Assembly: GCA_020052135.1 (NCBI GenBank) | Contig: JAGVPS010000039.1 | Span: 1 to 5,656 of the forward strand | Origin: Minisyncoccota bacterium | GTDB lineage: Bacteria > Patescibacteriota > Minisyncoccia > UBA6257 > 1-14-0-10-40-38 | DNA: 5,656 bases | Reading direction: 5' to 3' | Shown here: positions 1 to 5,061 of the stretch, one piece after another | Position numbering within the stretch: the first letter of the stretch is position 1 | Layout of the letters: the number at the start of each line of letters is the position of its first letter | Position numbers and translations under genes: made by a program | Notes under the pieces: generated by a model | The model's input: only the letters and a program-made list of their open reading frames with translations | Database searches by the model: none | What the model was told of the DNA's origin: nothing

Positions 1-551
1 ACGATGACCGTTTTTGAATATTCGATAAGAAATTTAGTGAGGTGTTCGATGCCAGCTTTGTCGAGGTTGTTGGTTGGCTCGTCAAGGAGAAGGATGTCGG
101 GATTTTGGATAAGCGCGAATGCGAGGAGTAGTCGTGCCTGTTGCCCGCCCGAAAGTTCACCGACTTTCCGCGAGGTTGCGACATCGAGGTTCACCGCGTC
201 AAGAACCTTCGCCATTTTCGGGTCGATATCATACACTTTTTTATCAAATGCTCCCTCAAAATATTCCTTAACTGTTTTAGGAAGCTCATCTTTTTTGATC
301 GCTTGCGAGGCGATGGCAATAGAAGCCCCGCTCCGAATGTTCACGGCACCCTCCTCGGGGGTGACCGTTCCCAAGATGAGGTTGAATATGGTGCTTTTGC
401 CGGCGCCGTTCTGACCCATTAAGGTTACCTTTGCCCGCTCGCGCATGCTAAAGTTCACTTCATCGAGCAACTTCGTTTTTTCCGTATAGCCAAAGGACAC
501 GTCCGAAAAACGGAGTATCACGTCGCCATGGTTGTATTGTTTCTGTGCCAT
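1..551 (-). CDS. ABC-F family ATP-binding protein, N-terminal part (runs off left edge)
   Basis: The 183 complete codons in the window encode the first nucleotide-binding domain of a soluble ABC ATPase. Visible motifs are the Walker A GQNGAGKST (residues 46-54), a Q-loop around SQ82-83, the signature LSGGQ (133-137) and the Walker B ILLLDEP followed by TNNLD (153-164). No membrane segment is seen, and the DEPTNNLD wording is typical of ABC-F proteins, which act on the ribosome (EttA/Uup-like translation factors or antibiotic protection). The frame stays open to the left edge, so the linker and second ATPase domain lie outside. The start is the first ATG after the promoter at 595-623; no Shine-Dalgarno is visible in the leader of about 36 nt. 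ABC-F membership is fairly secure; which subfamily cannot be told because the linker is missing. Confidence 0.9.
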   Translation of the reverse strand, partial: MAQKQYNHGDVILRFSDVSFGYTEKTKLLDEVNFSMRERAKVTLMGQNGAGKSTIFNLILGTVTPEEGAVNIRSGASIAIASQAIKKDELPKTVKEYFEGAFDKKVYDIDPKMAKVLDAVNLDVATSRKVGELSGGQQARLLLAFALIQNPDILLLDEPTNNLDKAGIEHLTKFLIEYSKTVI

Positions 552-594
552 TTTAATATCTAAAACAATAAGCCCGTGCGGACACGGTAGGTAA

Positions 595-623
595 ATACTA
601 AAAGATTTTTTTGCATTAGTCAA
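595..623 (-). promoter_or_regulatory. Sigma-70-type promoter for the ABC-F gene
   Basis: Read on the minus strand, TTGACT (623-618) is followed by exactly 17 nt and TAGTAT (600-595). The predicted start is near 587, giving a leader of about 36 nt. The transcript would begin with a hairpin, CCGTG-TCCG-CACGG (587-574). The promoter lies just after the terminator of the preceding operon, so the gene is its own transcription unit. Confidence 0.7.
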
Positions 624-652
624 AAATTTTTGCTTTTCGTAATTGAACTTCA

Positions 653-689
653 GAAAGAAAAAAGCTTGTCGCGTAGTGCGACAAGCTTT
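653..689 (-). terminator. Intrinsic terminator of the PIG-L / glycosyltransferase / unknown-protein operon
   Basis: A perfect 12-bp inverted repeat (661-672 against 678-689, 5-nt loop) starts 14 nt after the stop codon at 704. On the minus strand the stem ends in TTT and continues into TTTCTTTC, a T-rich tail. On the plus strand no T tract follows, so it works toward the left only. Confidence 0.85.
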
Positions 690-703
690 GTGGACTTTGC
701 AAA

Positions 704-1888
704 TCAAGGAGAACCGATAGCGTCGGTTTCTCTGATCTGCGCGGTAGCTATCAGGCTCCCGAGGAGTTCTTCGCCACCGAGCACGTAGAGGAACGTGAGC
801 GTCGGCTTTCCTTGTAGTTGGTGCTCCATGCGGCCGCGATTCTCCTGGTTGACTCCCGACATTCGACCACGACCGTCACGAAGTAGAGCTCTCCAGAGTA
901 CGTGACCGCACGCCTTAGCAAGGTCGAAATGGATCGCGTAGGTCGGATGCTGGGGAATCTGGAGCATGTCCGCAAGCCGATTTGCCGGAGCAAGATAAGG
1001 CGGATCGGTGAAGTACACACAGCTGAGCGCTCGGAGCTGAACGAAGAGTGGAAGCACCGTGGGCACCACACTCACATTTCCTCCCTGCAACTTGAGGCTC
1101 TGTGCCAGAGACGCCACGTTACTCACTTCTCTCGGTACTTCGAGATTCGTCCGCACGCGCCTCCCGTCTTGATCATGAACGACAAAGAACGGCAGACGAC
1201 TCTTTGCCGTAGACGCGAATATGCCCTTGGCTTTCAGAAAGAACCCCATAAGGGTTTGTGGGTCCGCAAGAAAACGGTTCAAGAGAGAGAACTGCGGGAG
1301 ATCGGCAGTTTCATCAGAAAGACGCCAGAATTCATCCGCAAAGGAAACCACTCGCACTCCTTCGAGGAAAGTTCCGAGCATCTTTAGTCCGAGCGCCATC
1401 CAGAACTCATTCAGCGTGCTACCGCCTTGAGCCAACCGTTCTGCTTCAGCAAGTAGCACATCCGCACGCGCCTCTACGGCAAAAAGCCGTTCACCAAGAG
1501 CCATTCTCACCCATTCGGCCTTGGCGCAGGAGCGAGCCCATTCAATCTCTCTCTTGGTTTCCCGCAAGATCAAGTCTGCGAATTGTGCATCCTGGAGCGA
1601 GAGGTCCCTGATGACGATAGGTTCCTGCGAGTGAACGCGGAGTACCCGCCGTCTTTCATGGGTGCCTTGGAACGGGTACTCCCATTCGAGCGGAAACCAC
1701 CCTCTCCAAAAGCAGGGCGCAACAATCTCCGTAGCGCCTCCCTCGTCTCGGAAGACCCCTGCGCTATCCGTGTCGTTCAGCTGTATCTCAACTGAGCCCA
1801 CCATCCGTGCGCGCATCACTGCGGCGCGGAGCAAGCAACGTACCAGCGGCGTTTGACCACCACCCGCATACGAGCGCGGCGTATTCAT
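704..1888 (-). CDS. Hypothetical protein of unknown function, 394 aa
   Basis: I do not recognise this protein. It is probably cytoplasmic: no signal peptide or clear membrane segment is seen. The central part (about residues 105-190) is rich in charged residues and alanine and looks helical, while the C-terminal half mixes short hydrophobic strands (FFVVHD, VSVVPTVLPLFVQL, LTFLYVLGG) suggestive of an alpha/beta fold. The start is well supported: AAGGAG lies 5 nt before the ATG, the clearest ribosome site in the window. It begins 21 nt after the glycosyltransferase stop and is followed by a strong terminator, so it is the last gene of the operon. By eye it is more GC-rich than its neighbours, and the strong ribosome site is unlike theirs, both consistent with separate origin. 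A role linked to the sugar-modifying genes upstream is only guilt by association. Confidence 0.75.
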   Translation of the reverse strand: MNTPRSYAGGGQTPLVRCLLRAAVMRARMVGSVEIQLNDTDSAGVFRDEGGATEIVAPCFWRGWFPLEWEYPFQGTHERRRVLRVHSQEPIVIRDLSLQDAQFADLILRETKREIEWARSCAKAEWVRMALGERLFAVEARADVLLAEAERLAQGGSTLNEFWMALGLKMLGTFLEGVRVVSFADEFWRLSDETADLPQFSLLNRFLADPQTLMGFFLKAKGIFASTAKSRLPFFVVHDQDGRRVRTNLEVPREVSNVASLAQSLKLQGGNVSVVPTVLPLFVQLRALSCVYFTDPPYLAPANRLADMLQIPQHPTYAIHFDLAKACGHVLWRALLRDGRGRMSGVNQENRGRMEHQLQGKPTLTFLYVLGGEELLGSLIATAQIRETDAIGSP

Positions 1889-1893
1889 CTGTT

Positions 1894-1899
1894 CTCCTT
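1894..1899 (-). promoter_or_regulatory. Shine-Dalgarno site of the 394-aa protein
   Basis: AAGGAG on the minus strand, 5 nt before the ATG at 1888. It fixes the start of the unknown gene. The other genes in this window have no comparable site, so its strength is notable. Confidence 0.7.
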
Positions 1900-1909
1900 G
1901 GAAAAATAT

Positions 1910-2638
1910 TCAGTTGTACAAGGTACTTTCTCTGGGACTCCCTTTGTTTTTTAAAGGAACTGCCAGAGTCGCAACAAATCTTTTGATGCATGCCCTGCAC
2001 TCTTCTCGCGCCTGCATCTTTTTTATCCCGATCTCACGTTTGCTATGTATGAGAGTCCCTATATCAACTTCTATGATGCGTGCTCCCGCCAGGTATGCAT
2101 CTATAAGAATTCCTATTGAAGTTTTGCCCTCGTCCATTTGATCGGGAAATAAAAATGCGCGCCGCGCCGCAAACTGTCCCGAGATCGGCTGATTGAATTC
2201 AGCAAGAGCGGGAAAGCATGTGTAGAGCAGTGGCTTTACCGTGAGCTCAGTAACCCGCCCTTCATTCTCAAAAGACGAGATTGCGAAATCAGCTCTATGA
2301 TCTAGGAGCGGTGCGAGTAATGTGTCTATCATCTGAGGACGAGGATTCTGAATATCGGTATCGAGATAGGCTATAATATTCCCGCGCGCCGCAAGAAGGC
2401 CTGTGCGCCGTGCAGCTCCTAGGCCTTGGTTTACGGCATGCGAAACTATGCGGATTCTTGCATCTTCTGAAGTAGCTCGTTTAGCAATCTCAAATGATCG
2501 ATCCGTTGAACCGTCATTTATCACAAGAATTTCGTCCACTTTAGTCTTTCGCACTTCAGATATGACTCTTACTAGGGTCAGCTCCTCATTAAAGACTGGC
2601 AAAATGAGCGATATGAAATTTTCACGATTTCTATCCAT
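1910..2638 (-). CDS. GT-A glycosyltransferase (GT2/GT81-like, glucosyl-3-phosphoglycerate synthase-like)
   Basis: This 242-residue enzyme likely transfers a sugar from a nucleotide-sugar donor in the cytoplasm. From the chosen start: the N-terminal strand SLILPVFNEE (10-19), the nucleotide-binding VINDGSTD (39-46) and the metal-binding DTD in AYLDTD (93-95). The later stretch SIGILIDAYLAGARIIEVDIG followed by HSKRE resembles the EIGLL-D and H-R-N-R segments I recall from glucosyl-3-phosphoglycerate synthases, which suggests a GT81-like or polyprenyl-phosphate-transferase-like enzyme; there are no C-terminal membrane helices. I place the start at 2638, inside the last codons of the deacetylase gene (8-nt overlap, TTCTATGGATAG), because the GT fold begins right after it; an ATG at 2731 would add 31 residues overlapping the upstream gene. 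The overlap implies translational coupling with the deacetylase. Acceptor unknown. Confidence 0.85.
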   Translation of the reverse strand: MDRNRENFISLILPVFNEELTLVRVISEVRKTKVDEILVINDGSTDRSFEIAKRATSEDARIRIVSHAVNQGLGAARRTGLLAARGNIIAYLDTDIQNPRPQMIDTLLAPLLDHRADFAISSFENEGRVTELTVKPLLYTCFPALAEFNQPISGQFAARRAFLFPDQMDEGKTSIGILIDAYLAGARIIEVDIGTLIHSKREIGIKKMQAREECRACIKRFVATLAVPLKNKGSPRESTLYN

Positions 2639-3320
2639 AGAAGAATGAGTTTGCTTTGAAACTTTCGGAGTAGGTTCCTGACTTGAACATAAGGCCTCGA
2701 AAACGATTAAGACTGAGTGAGGCTTCTGCAAGATCTTTACGTTGCATCTGTGAAGCGTATAGCGTGATGAGCGCCCGTTTTTTTTCTGCTACGTCGCTTA
2801 TATCGCGAAGAAAGGTTATGTCTTGCATGGGATTATCAGCTTCGTACTGAAGGAGCAGTTGAGTACGGAATGGTTTTCCGTATTCGGGAAAAATATTTCT
2901 TCCCGAGTGCCATATGGCTTTTTTGGTAAGCGTGGCTACGGCACGGTGATCGATATGGCGCTCTTCATCGGATAATGTAAGAACAATATCGGGCCTGAAC
3001 TTCCTCATGACTTTAATGAGGGGGCGTATGCGATCTACGCTCGGGAACACATACCGGGGAAATCCGAGATACGTTGTCTGTGCATGCAAGATGGTGCCCA
3101 CTTTCTCGAATTCTTTGAGCCGTTTTTGACGCTCTTCCTCGAATGAATGTTCACGGCGTTCTTCTCCTGGATCAATGGCAAGCACAAGGTGTATTTTTGC
3201 GCCTTGTTTTTGTGCCTGCAACAAGAACCCTCCTGCGCCGCCAACCTCATCATCCGGGTGCGCTGAGATAGAAAGAACCCTTTTATTTTTTAGGTTGAAG
3301 TCGAATATAGTTTTTTTCAT
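2631..3320 (-). CDS. PIG-L / LmbE family deacetylase
   Basis: A 229-residue zinc-dependent N-acetyl-sugar deacetylase of the PIG-L (LmbE-like) family. The hallmark AHPDDE is at residues 20-25 (H21 and D24 expected as zinc ligands, D23 as the general base), and the later ERHIDHRAV (120-128) supplies the third ligand, H125. Known relatives remove acetyl from GlcNAc-type substrates, as in GPI, mycothiol and bacillithiol biosynthesis, or from antibiotic and envelope sugars. The overlap with a glycosyltransferase suggests a two-step pathway in which a sugar is attached and deacetylated, but the actual substrate cannot be read from the sequence. It is the first full-length gene of the operon; no Shine-Dalgarno precedes the ATG and only a weak promoter-like GATAAC lies 7 nt upstream, so transcription may depend on the leader promoter at 3493-3521. 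Confidence 0.88.
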   Translation of the reverse strand: MKKTIFDFNLKNKRVLSISAHPDDEVGGAGGFLLQAQKQGAKIHLVLAIDPGEERREHSFEEERQKRLKEFEKVGTILHAQTTYLGFPRYVFPSVDRIRPLIKVMRKFRPDIVLTLSDEERHIDHRAVATLTKKAIWHSGRNIFPEYGKPFRTQLLLQYEADNPMQDITFLRDISDVAEKKRALITLYASQMQRKDLAEASLSLNRFRGLMFKSGTYSESFKANSFFYG

Positions 3321-3351
3321 ATAATTGGTTATCTAATCTAGGGACATAATC

Positions 3352-3379
3352 AAAAAACCAGCCCTTCCGGGCTGGTTTT
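3352..3379 (-). terminator. Intrinsic terminator or attenuator ahead of the PIG-L gene
   Basis: An 11-bp hairpin (3354-3364 against 3369-3379, core CCAGCCC-GGAA-GGGCTGG) is followed on the minus strand by six or more T. It lies 23 nt after the stop of the 27-codon ORF and about 32 nt before the PIG-L start. It could simply end transcripts of the small ORF and VanY, or control entry into the operon. On the plus strand only a short TTTT follows. Confidence 0.8.
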
Positions 3380-3401
3380 CGTAAATCTTAAAGAAAAATG
3401 A

Positions 3402-3485
3402 TTACGAAATGAATAAGCCCGGGCGAAGGGAGATAAAGCTATACCAGAAATACGTATGGAGTTTTGCCTGGGGGATATTCGACAT
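3402..3485 (-). CDS. Small aromatic-rich ORF, 27 aa, candidate leader peptide
   Basis: This ORF starts with ATG at 3485 and ends with TAA at 3402. The peptide has the central run HTYFWYSF (residues 10-17) and ends RPGLFIS. Six of eight residues in the run are Tyr, Phe, Trp or Ser-flanked aromatics, reminiscent of leader peptides that sense aminoacyl-tRNA. The ATG lies 7 nt after a TAACAT -10 box, so its mRNA would be leaderless. An intrinsic terminator follows 23 nt after the stop. It could be a regulatory leader peptide for the PIG-L operon, a stand-alone small protein, or a chance ORF. The promoter-ORF-terminator layout is the reason for listing it; no homologue is known to me. Confidence 0.45.
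   Translation of the reverse strand: MSNIPQAKLHTYFWYSFISLRPGLFIS
3416..3422 (-). promoter_or_regulatory. Possible anti-terminator segment at the end of the small ORF
   Basis: On the minus strand the Pro-Gly codons of the small ORF contain CCGGGCT, which is perfectly complementary over 7 nt to AGCCCGG (3373-3367) in the ascending arm and loop of the terminator. Pairing of the two would prevent the terminator from forming. A ribosome at the stop codon (3402-3404) would cover this segment, whereas one stalled on the aromatic codons would leave it free. Confidence 0.35.
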
Positions 3486-3492
3486 ATGGTAA

Positions 3493-3521
3493 ATGTTACA
3501 CAAGAACCTTTTTCGTGTCAA
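3493..3521 (-). promoter_or_regulatory. Promoter driving the small ORF and possibly the PIG-L operon
   Basis: On the minus strand a consensus TTGACA (3521-3516) is followed by 17 nt and TAACAT (3498-3493). The predicted start coincides with the ATG at 3485. It is the best -35 box in the window and lies 46 nt after the VanY stop. Confidence 0.6.
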
Positions 3522-3566
3522 TAGTTTAAAAGGACTCAGGTAGGAAGATGTTCAACGTCGGAGAGT

Positions 3567-4472
3567 TTAGTTTTTATTCGGATCAAAAATACTGATAAGG
3601 TATGCGTCTATGTCCCGCTGATCCATATCATAAAAGTGTATGTTTTTTGCATGAAGTTCTATAGCAAGCGCAACGCCCACAAAGCGCCAATGCCAGGGCT
3701 CGAAAGTGTAGTACGTATTTTTCTCGGGGTAGGAGAGTACAAAGCCATATTCATGCGCATGGTCGAGGAGCCACGTGTATGCGGGAGTTTTTTTGAATCC
3801 TGAGGACAAGGTCCCCGTTTCAGGCGTCGTAAAATCAATCGTAGTCCCGAGTTGATGCTCGGAGTATCCTTGGTCTGCGGAAAACTGATTTGCGGTTCCG
3901 GCTCCGTAGATGAATTTGTACCCTGATTTTATTGATATCTGTTCGTCAAACGATCTGTACGCGGAAATAATGCGAAGCTCTACGCCGTTTCCATGAGCTG
4001 ATTGCAAAAGATCACGCAAGAAAGGCAAAGCTTGGGAGTGGATGTATTCTGGCGTGTCTTCGGGATAGAGATAGGCGGCATCAAGCGCGGCAAGTGTAGC
4101 GGGCGCGTAGTTTTCATTTAAAAAATACACCTTCGAATATTTTTTGAGGAGTTCAGGGTCGGTTTTTGAAAGCTTATCAAGTGTGCCAACTACGCCGGTG
4201 ATTGCCTTAATCTGCTCATCAAACACAAACATGCGGTGTTGTTCCTCGGTGAGCGCGCCCATGAGCGCGTTGATATTTTCCTTTGCTTGCAGGAGGTCTT
4301 GTTCGAGCGTTCGAATGGTAAGCGCTTGGGCAGAGATTTGTTGGCGCGCGTATTCAAGCAGGACAGTCGTGCTCCGGTAGCGATAGAGCACGAGCCCCAA
4401 AGAAACCAAAAGCGAAAGAATAAGCAAAGTAAGGAGAATGATGGTAAATGGCGTAAATGATGTCTGTTTCAT
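3567..4472 (-). CDS. VanY-type D-alanyl-D-alanine carboxypeptidase (peptidase M15B), membrane-anchored
   Basis: A 301-residue zinc peptidase that should trim the terminal D-Ala of peptidoglycan peptides outside the membrane. Residues 9-30 form one hydrophobic helix with basic residues after it (RYR), an uncleaved anchor or signal. Residues 36-100 are heptad-like and probably a coiled-coil stalk. The catalytic domain follows: SAYRSF (170-175), SEHQLGTTIDF (204-214) with zinc ligands H206 and D213, and EPWHWRF (258-264) with catalytic E258 and third ligand H261. All key residues are present. The start is the first ATG before the anchor; no Shine-Dalgarno is apparent. It is a single gene, divergent from the tRNA locus, and no terminator is visible between its stop and the next promoter at 3521. 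A role in wall remodelling is inferred; resistance to glycopeptides is not implied. Confidence 0.92.
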   Translation of the reverse strand: MKQTSFTPFTIILLTLLILSLLVSLGLVLYRYRSTTVLLEYARQQISAQALTIRTLEQDLLQAKENINALMGALTEEQHRMFVFDEQIKAITGVVGTLDKLSKTDPELLKKYSKVYFLNENYAPATLAALDAAYLYPEDTPEYIHSQALPFLRDLLQSAHGNGVELRIISAYRSFDEQISIKSGYKFIYGAGTANQFSADQGYSEHQLGTTIDFTTPETGTLSSGFKKTPAYTWLLDHAHEYGFVLSYPEKNTYYTFEPWHWRFVGVALAIELHAKNIHFYDMDQRDIDAYLISIFDPNKN

Positions 4473-4566
4473 AGGGCGTAGTGCTAGACAACCTTCAGAA
4501 TTCTTCTAGTGTTTAAACCACGATAGAATGATCTCTAGATACTCATAATAGCATGGGATATTTGGA

Positions 4567-4596
4567 TATATAAGCAATTGCACTTGCTTCATCCAA
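4567..4596 (-). promoter_or_regulatory. Possible promoter for the VanY-type gene
   Basis: On the minus strand TTGGAT (4596-4591) precedes TATATA (4572-4567) by 18 nt. It would leave a leader of about 90 nt before the ATG at 4472. It overlaps the plus-strand tRNA promoter. The -35 match is only moderate. Confidence 0.35.
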
Positions 4597-4611
4597 TTGA
4601 AGCCTTATACT
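4584..4611 (+). promoter_or_regulatory. Promoter of the tRNA-Asn locus
   Basis: TTGCTT (4584-4589), 16 nt, TATACT (4606-4611). The predicted start near 4618 is about 18 nt before the first tRNA-like copy at 4636, a normal distance for a tRNA leader. It therefore looks like the ancestral tRNA-Asn promoter, now about 380 nt from the intact 5' exon. Confidence 0.5.
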
Positions 4612-4624
4612 AGAGAAGTTCTTT

Positions 4625-4672
4625 GAAACATATATTCCGCGATGGTATGAGTGGGTCGGAAACTGCCGGCTG
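4625..4672 (+). repeat. Decayed copy of the tRNA-Asn 5' half
   Basis: The flank GAAACATATATT and acceptor-strand TCCGCG (4636-4641) match the upstream flank and start of the real tRNA (with an extra AT). GAGTGG and GCCGGCTG (4665-4672) then resemble the D loop and the anticodon arm, 37 nt overall against 33 in the gene. Bases between have diverged, so it cannot fold as a tRNA half. Best read as the oldest remnant of the gene. Confidence 0.45.
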
Positions 4673-4687
4673 ATCGATCATCGCAGA

Positions 4688-4734
4688 AAACATATTCCGC
4701 GGTAGCTCTCCGCCAGCTGGCGGAGGTAGAGCGG
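4688..4734 (+). repeat. tRNA-Asn 5' half copy with an interrupted D loop
   Basis: Positions 4688-4708 are identical to 4985-5005 (21 nt), covering the upstream flank, the acceptor strand TCCGCGG and the D stem GCTC. After a 16-nt insertion (4709-4724) that replaces AGT, the copy resumes with GGTAGAGCGG (4725-4734), again matching the real tRNA. Similarity stops there. With the copy at 4985 it forms a direct repeat, 297 nt apart, enclosing the GIY-YIG gene. Confidence 0.8.
4708..4725. repeat. Perfect 18-nt palindrome inside the tRNA-like copy
   Basis: CTCCGCCAGCTGGCGGAG is its own reverse complement and splits the D loop of the tRNA 5' half copy. No T tract follows, so it is not a terminator. 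It resembles a small dispersed palindromic element, or could be a protein-binding site near the promoter of the GIY-YIG gene. Confidence 0.7.
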
Positions 4735-4740
4735 GTCGTT

Positions 4741-4746
4741 TATACT
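4741..4746 (+). promoter_or_regulatory. -10 box of the GIY-YIG gene (leaderless start)
   Basis: TATACT ends exactly 7 nt before the ATG at 4754, which places the transcription start at or next to the start codon. No -35 match is seen at 16-18 nt upstream, and no Shine-Dalgarno is present. Confidence 0.45.
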
Positions 4747-4753
4747 TCACCTT

Positions 4754-5002
4754 ATGTTTGCGGTATATGCGGTCTATAACCAAGAGCGTGAAAAGATATA
4801 CATCGGTCAAACACAAAATTTAGAAGAACGTTTGAAGATGCATAACGATCATGCGCTTGGCGGCTATACCTCACATTTCTCCGGCACCTGGATCGTCATC
4901 TATAAAGAAGATGTCTTAACACGTCAGGAGGCCCTTGTCAGAGAAAAACAACTAAAAAGTTTTCGTGGTAGAGAGTTTATCCGCAAACATATTCCGCGGT
5001 AG
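4754..5002 (+). CDS. GIY-YIG family endonuclease whose 3' end overlaps the tRNA gene
   Basis: An 82-residue, single-domain nuclease of the small YhbQ/UvrC-like GIY-YIG group. The first motif is VYAVY (4-8), with Ala where Gly is usual; then IYIGQT (15-20), the catalytic arginine in LEERLKMHN (R26) and the catalytic glutamate E64 in REKQLKS. No DNA-binding domain follows, so specificity must lie in the core. The final codons, ATT CCG CGG TAG, are the upstream base pair plus the first ten bases of the tRNA-Asn gene: the stop codon is tRNA positions 8-10. Direct repeats of the tRNA start flank the gene. Known free-standing GIY-YIG enzymes include homing nucleases; here a tRNA-targeted mobile gene is inferred. 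DNA repair is the alternative. The start is fixed by the ATG right after the -10 box. Confidence 0.85.
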   Translation: MFAVYAVYNQEREKIYIGQTQNLEERLKMHNDHALGGYTSHFSGTWIVIYKEDVLTRQEALVREKQLKSFRGREFIRKHIPR

Positions 5003-5005
5003 CTC
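4985..5005 (+). repeat. Direct repeat, right copy, containing the tRNA 5' end
   Basis: Identical over 21 nt to 4688-4708. It spans the last codons and stop of the GIY-YIG gene and tRNA positions 1-13. The bases just before it (CCGC) resemble those before the left copy (TCGCAGA), so the similarity may extend slightly. Confidence 0.9.
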
Positions 5006-5043
5006 AGTGGTAGAGCGGCCGGCTGTGAAAAGGTTCCCCGGTT

Positions 5044-5052
5044 TGGTATACT
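5044..5052 (+). promoter_or_regulatory. Extended -10 promoter of the HNH gene inside the intron
   Basis: TGGTATACT matches the extended -10 form TGnTATAAT. It ends 9 nt before the ATG at 5062, so the nuclease mRNA would be essentially leaderless and made independently of the tRNA transcript. No -35 box is needed or evident. Confidence 0.45.
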
Positions 5053-5061
5053 CAATCGTGT

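Noticed and set aside
940..1000. DPPY motif in the 394-aa protein as a sign of a DNA methyltransferase
   Set aside because: No S-adenosylmethionine-binding motif or other methyltransferase pattern accompanies it; likely chance.
902..1611. Several plus-strand ORFs of 69-161 aa
   Set aside because: They are antisense shadows of the 394-aa gene, favoured by its higher GC content, with low-complexity basic translations.
2639..2731. Upstream ATG start for the glycosyltransferase (273 aa)
   Set aside because: The added 31 residues overlap the deacetylase gene by about 100 nt and do not look like part of the GT fold; the ATG at 2638 sits right before it.
4671..4680. TGATCGATCA palindrome
   Set aside because: Short and of common composition; no partner site or neighbouring structure supports a function.
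4708..4725. Palindrome as a transcription terminator
   Set aside because: No T tract follows on either strand and it lies just before a -10 box.
4610..4816. 68-aa ORF on the minus strand across the tRNA-like copies
   Set aside because: It runs antisense to the promoter, palindrome and GIY-YIG start and has no ribosome site or recognisable motif.
4993..5028. tRNA-His reading (anticodon GTG from the continuous loop CTGTGAA)
   Set aside because: It lacks the extra 5' G and C73 of tRNA-His, and would put the intron borders at A residues. Exon U / intron G borders give a standard tRNA-Asn instead.
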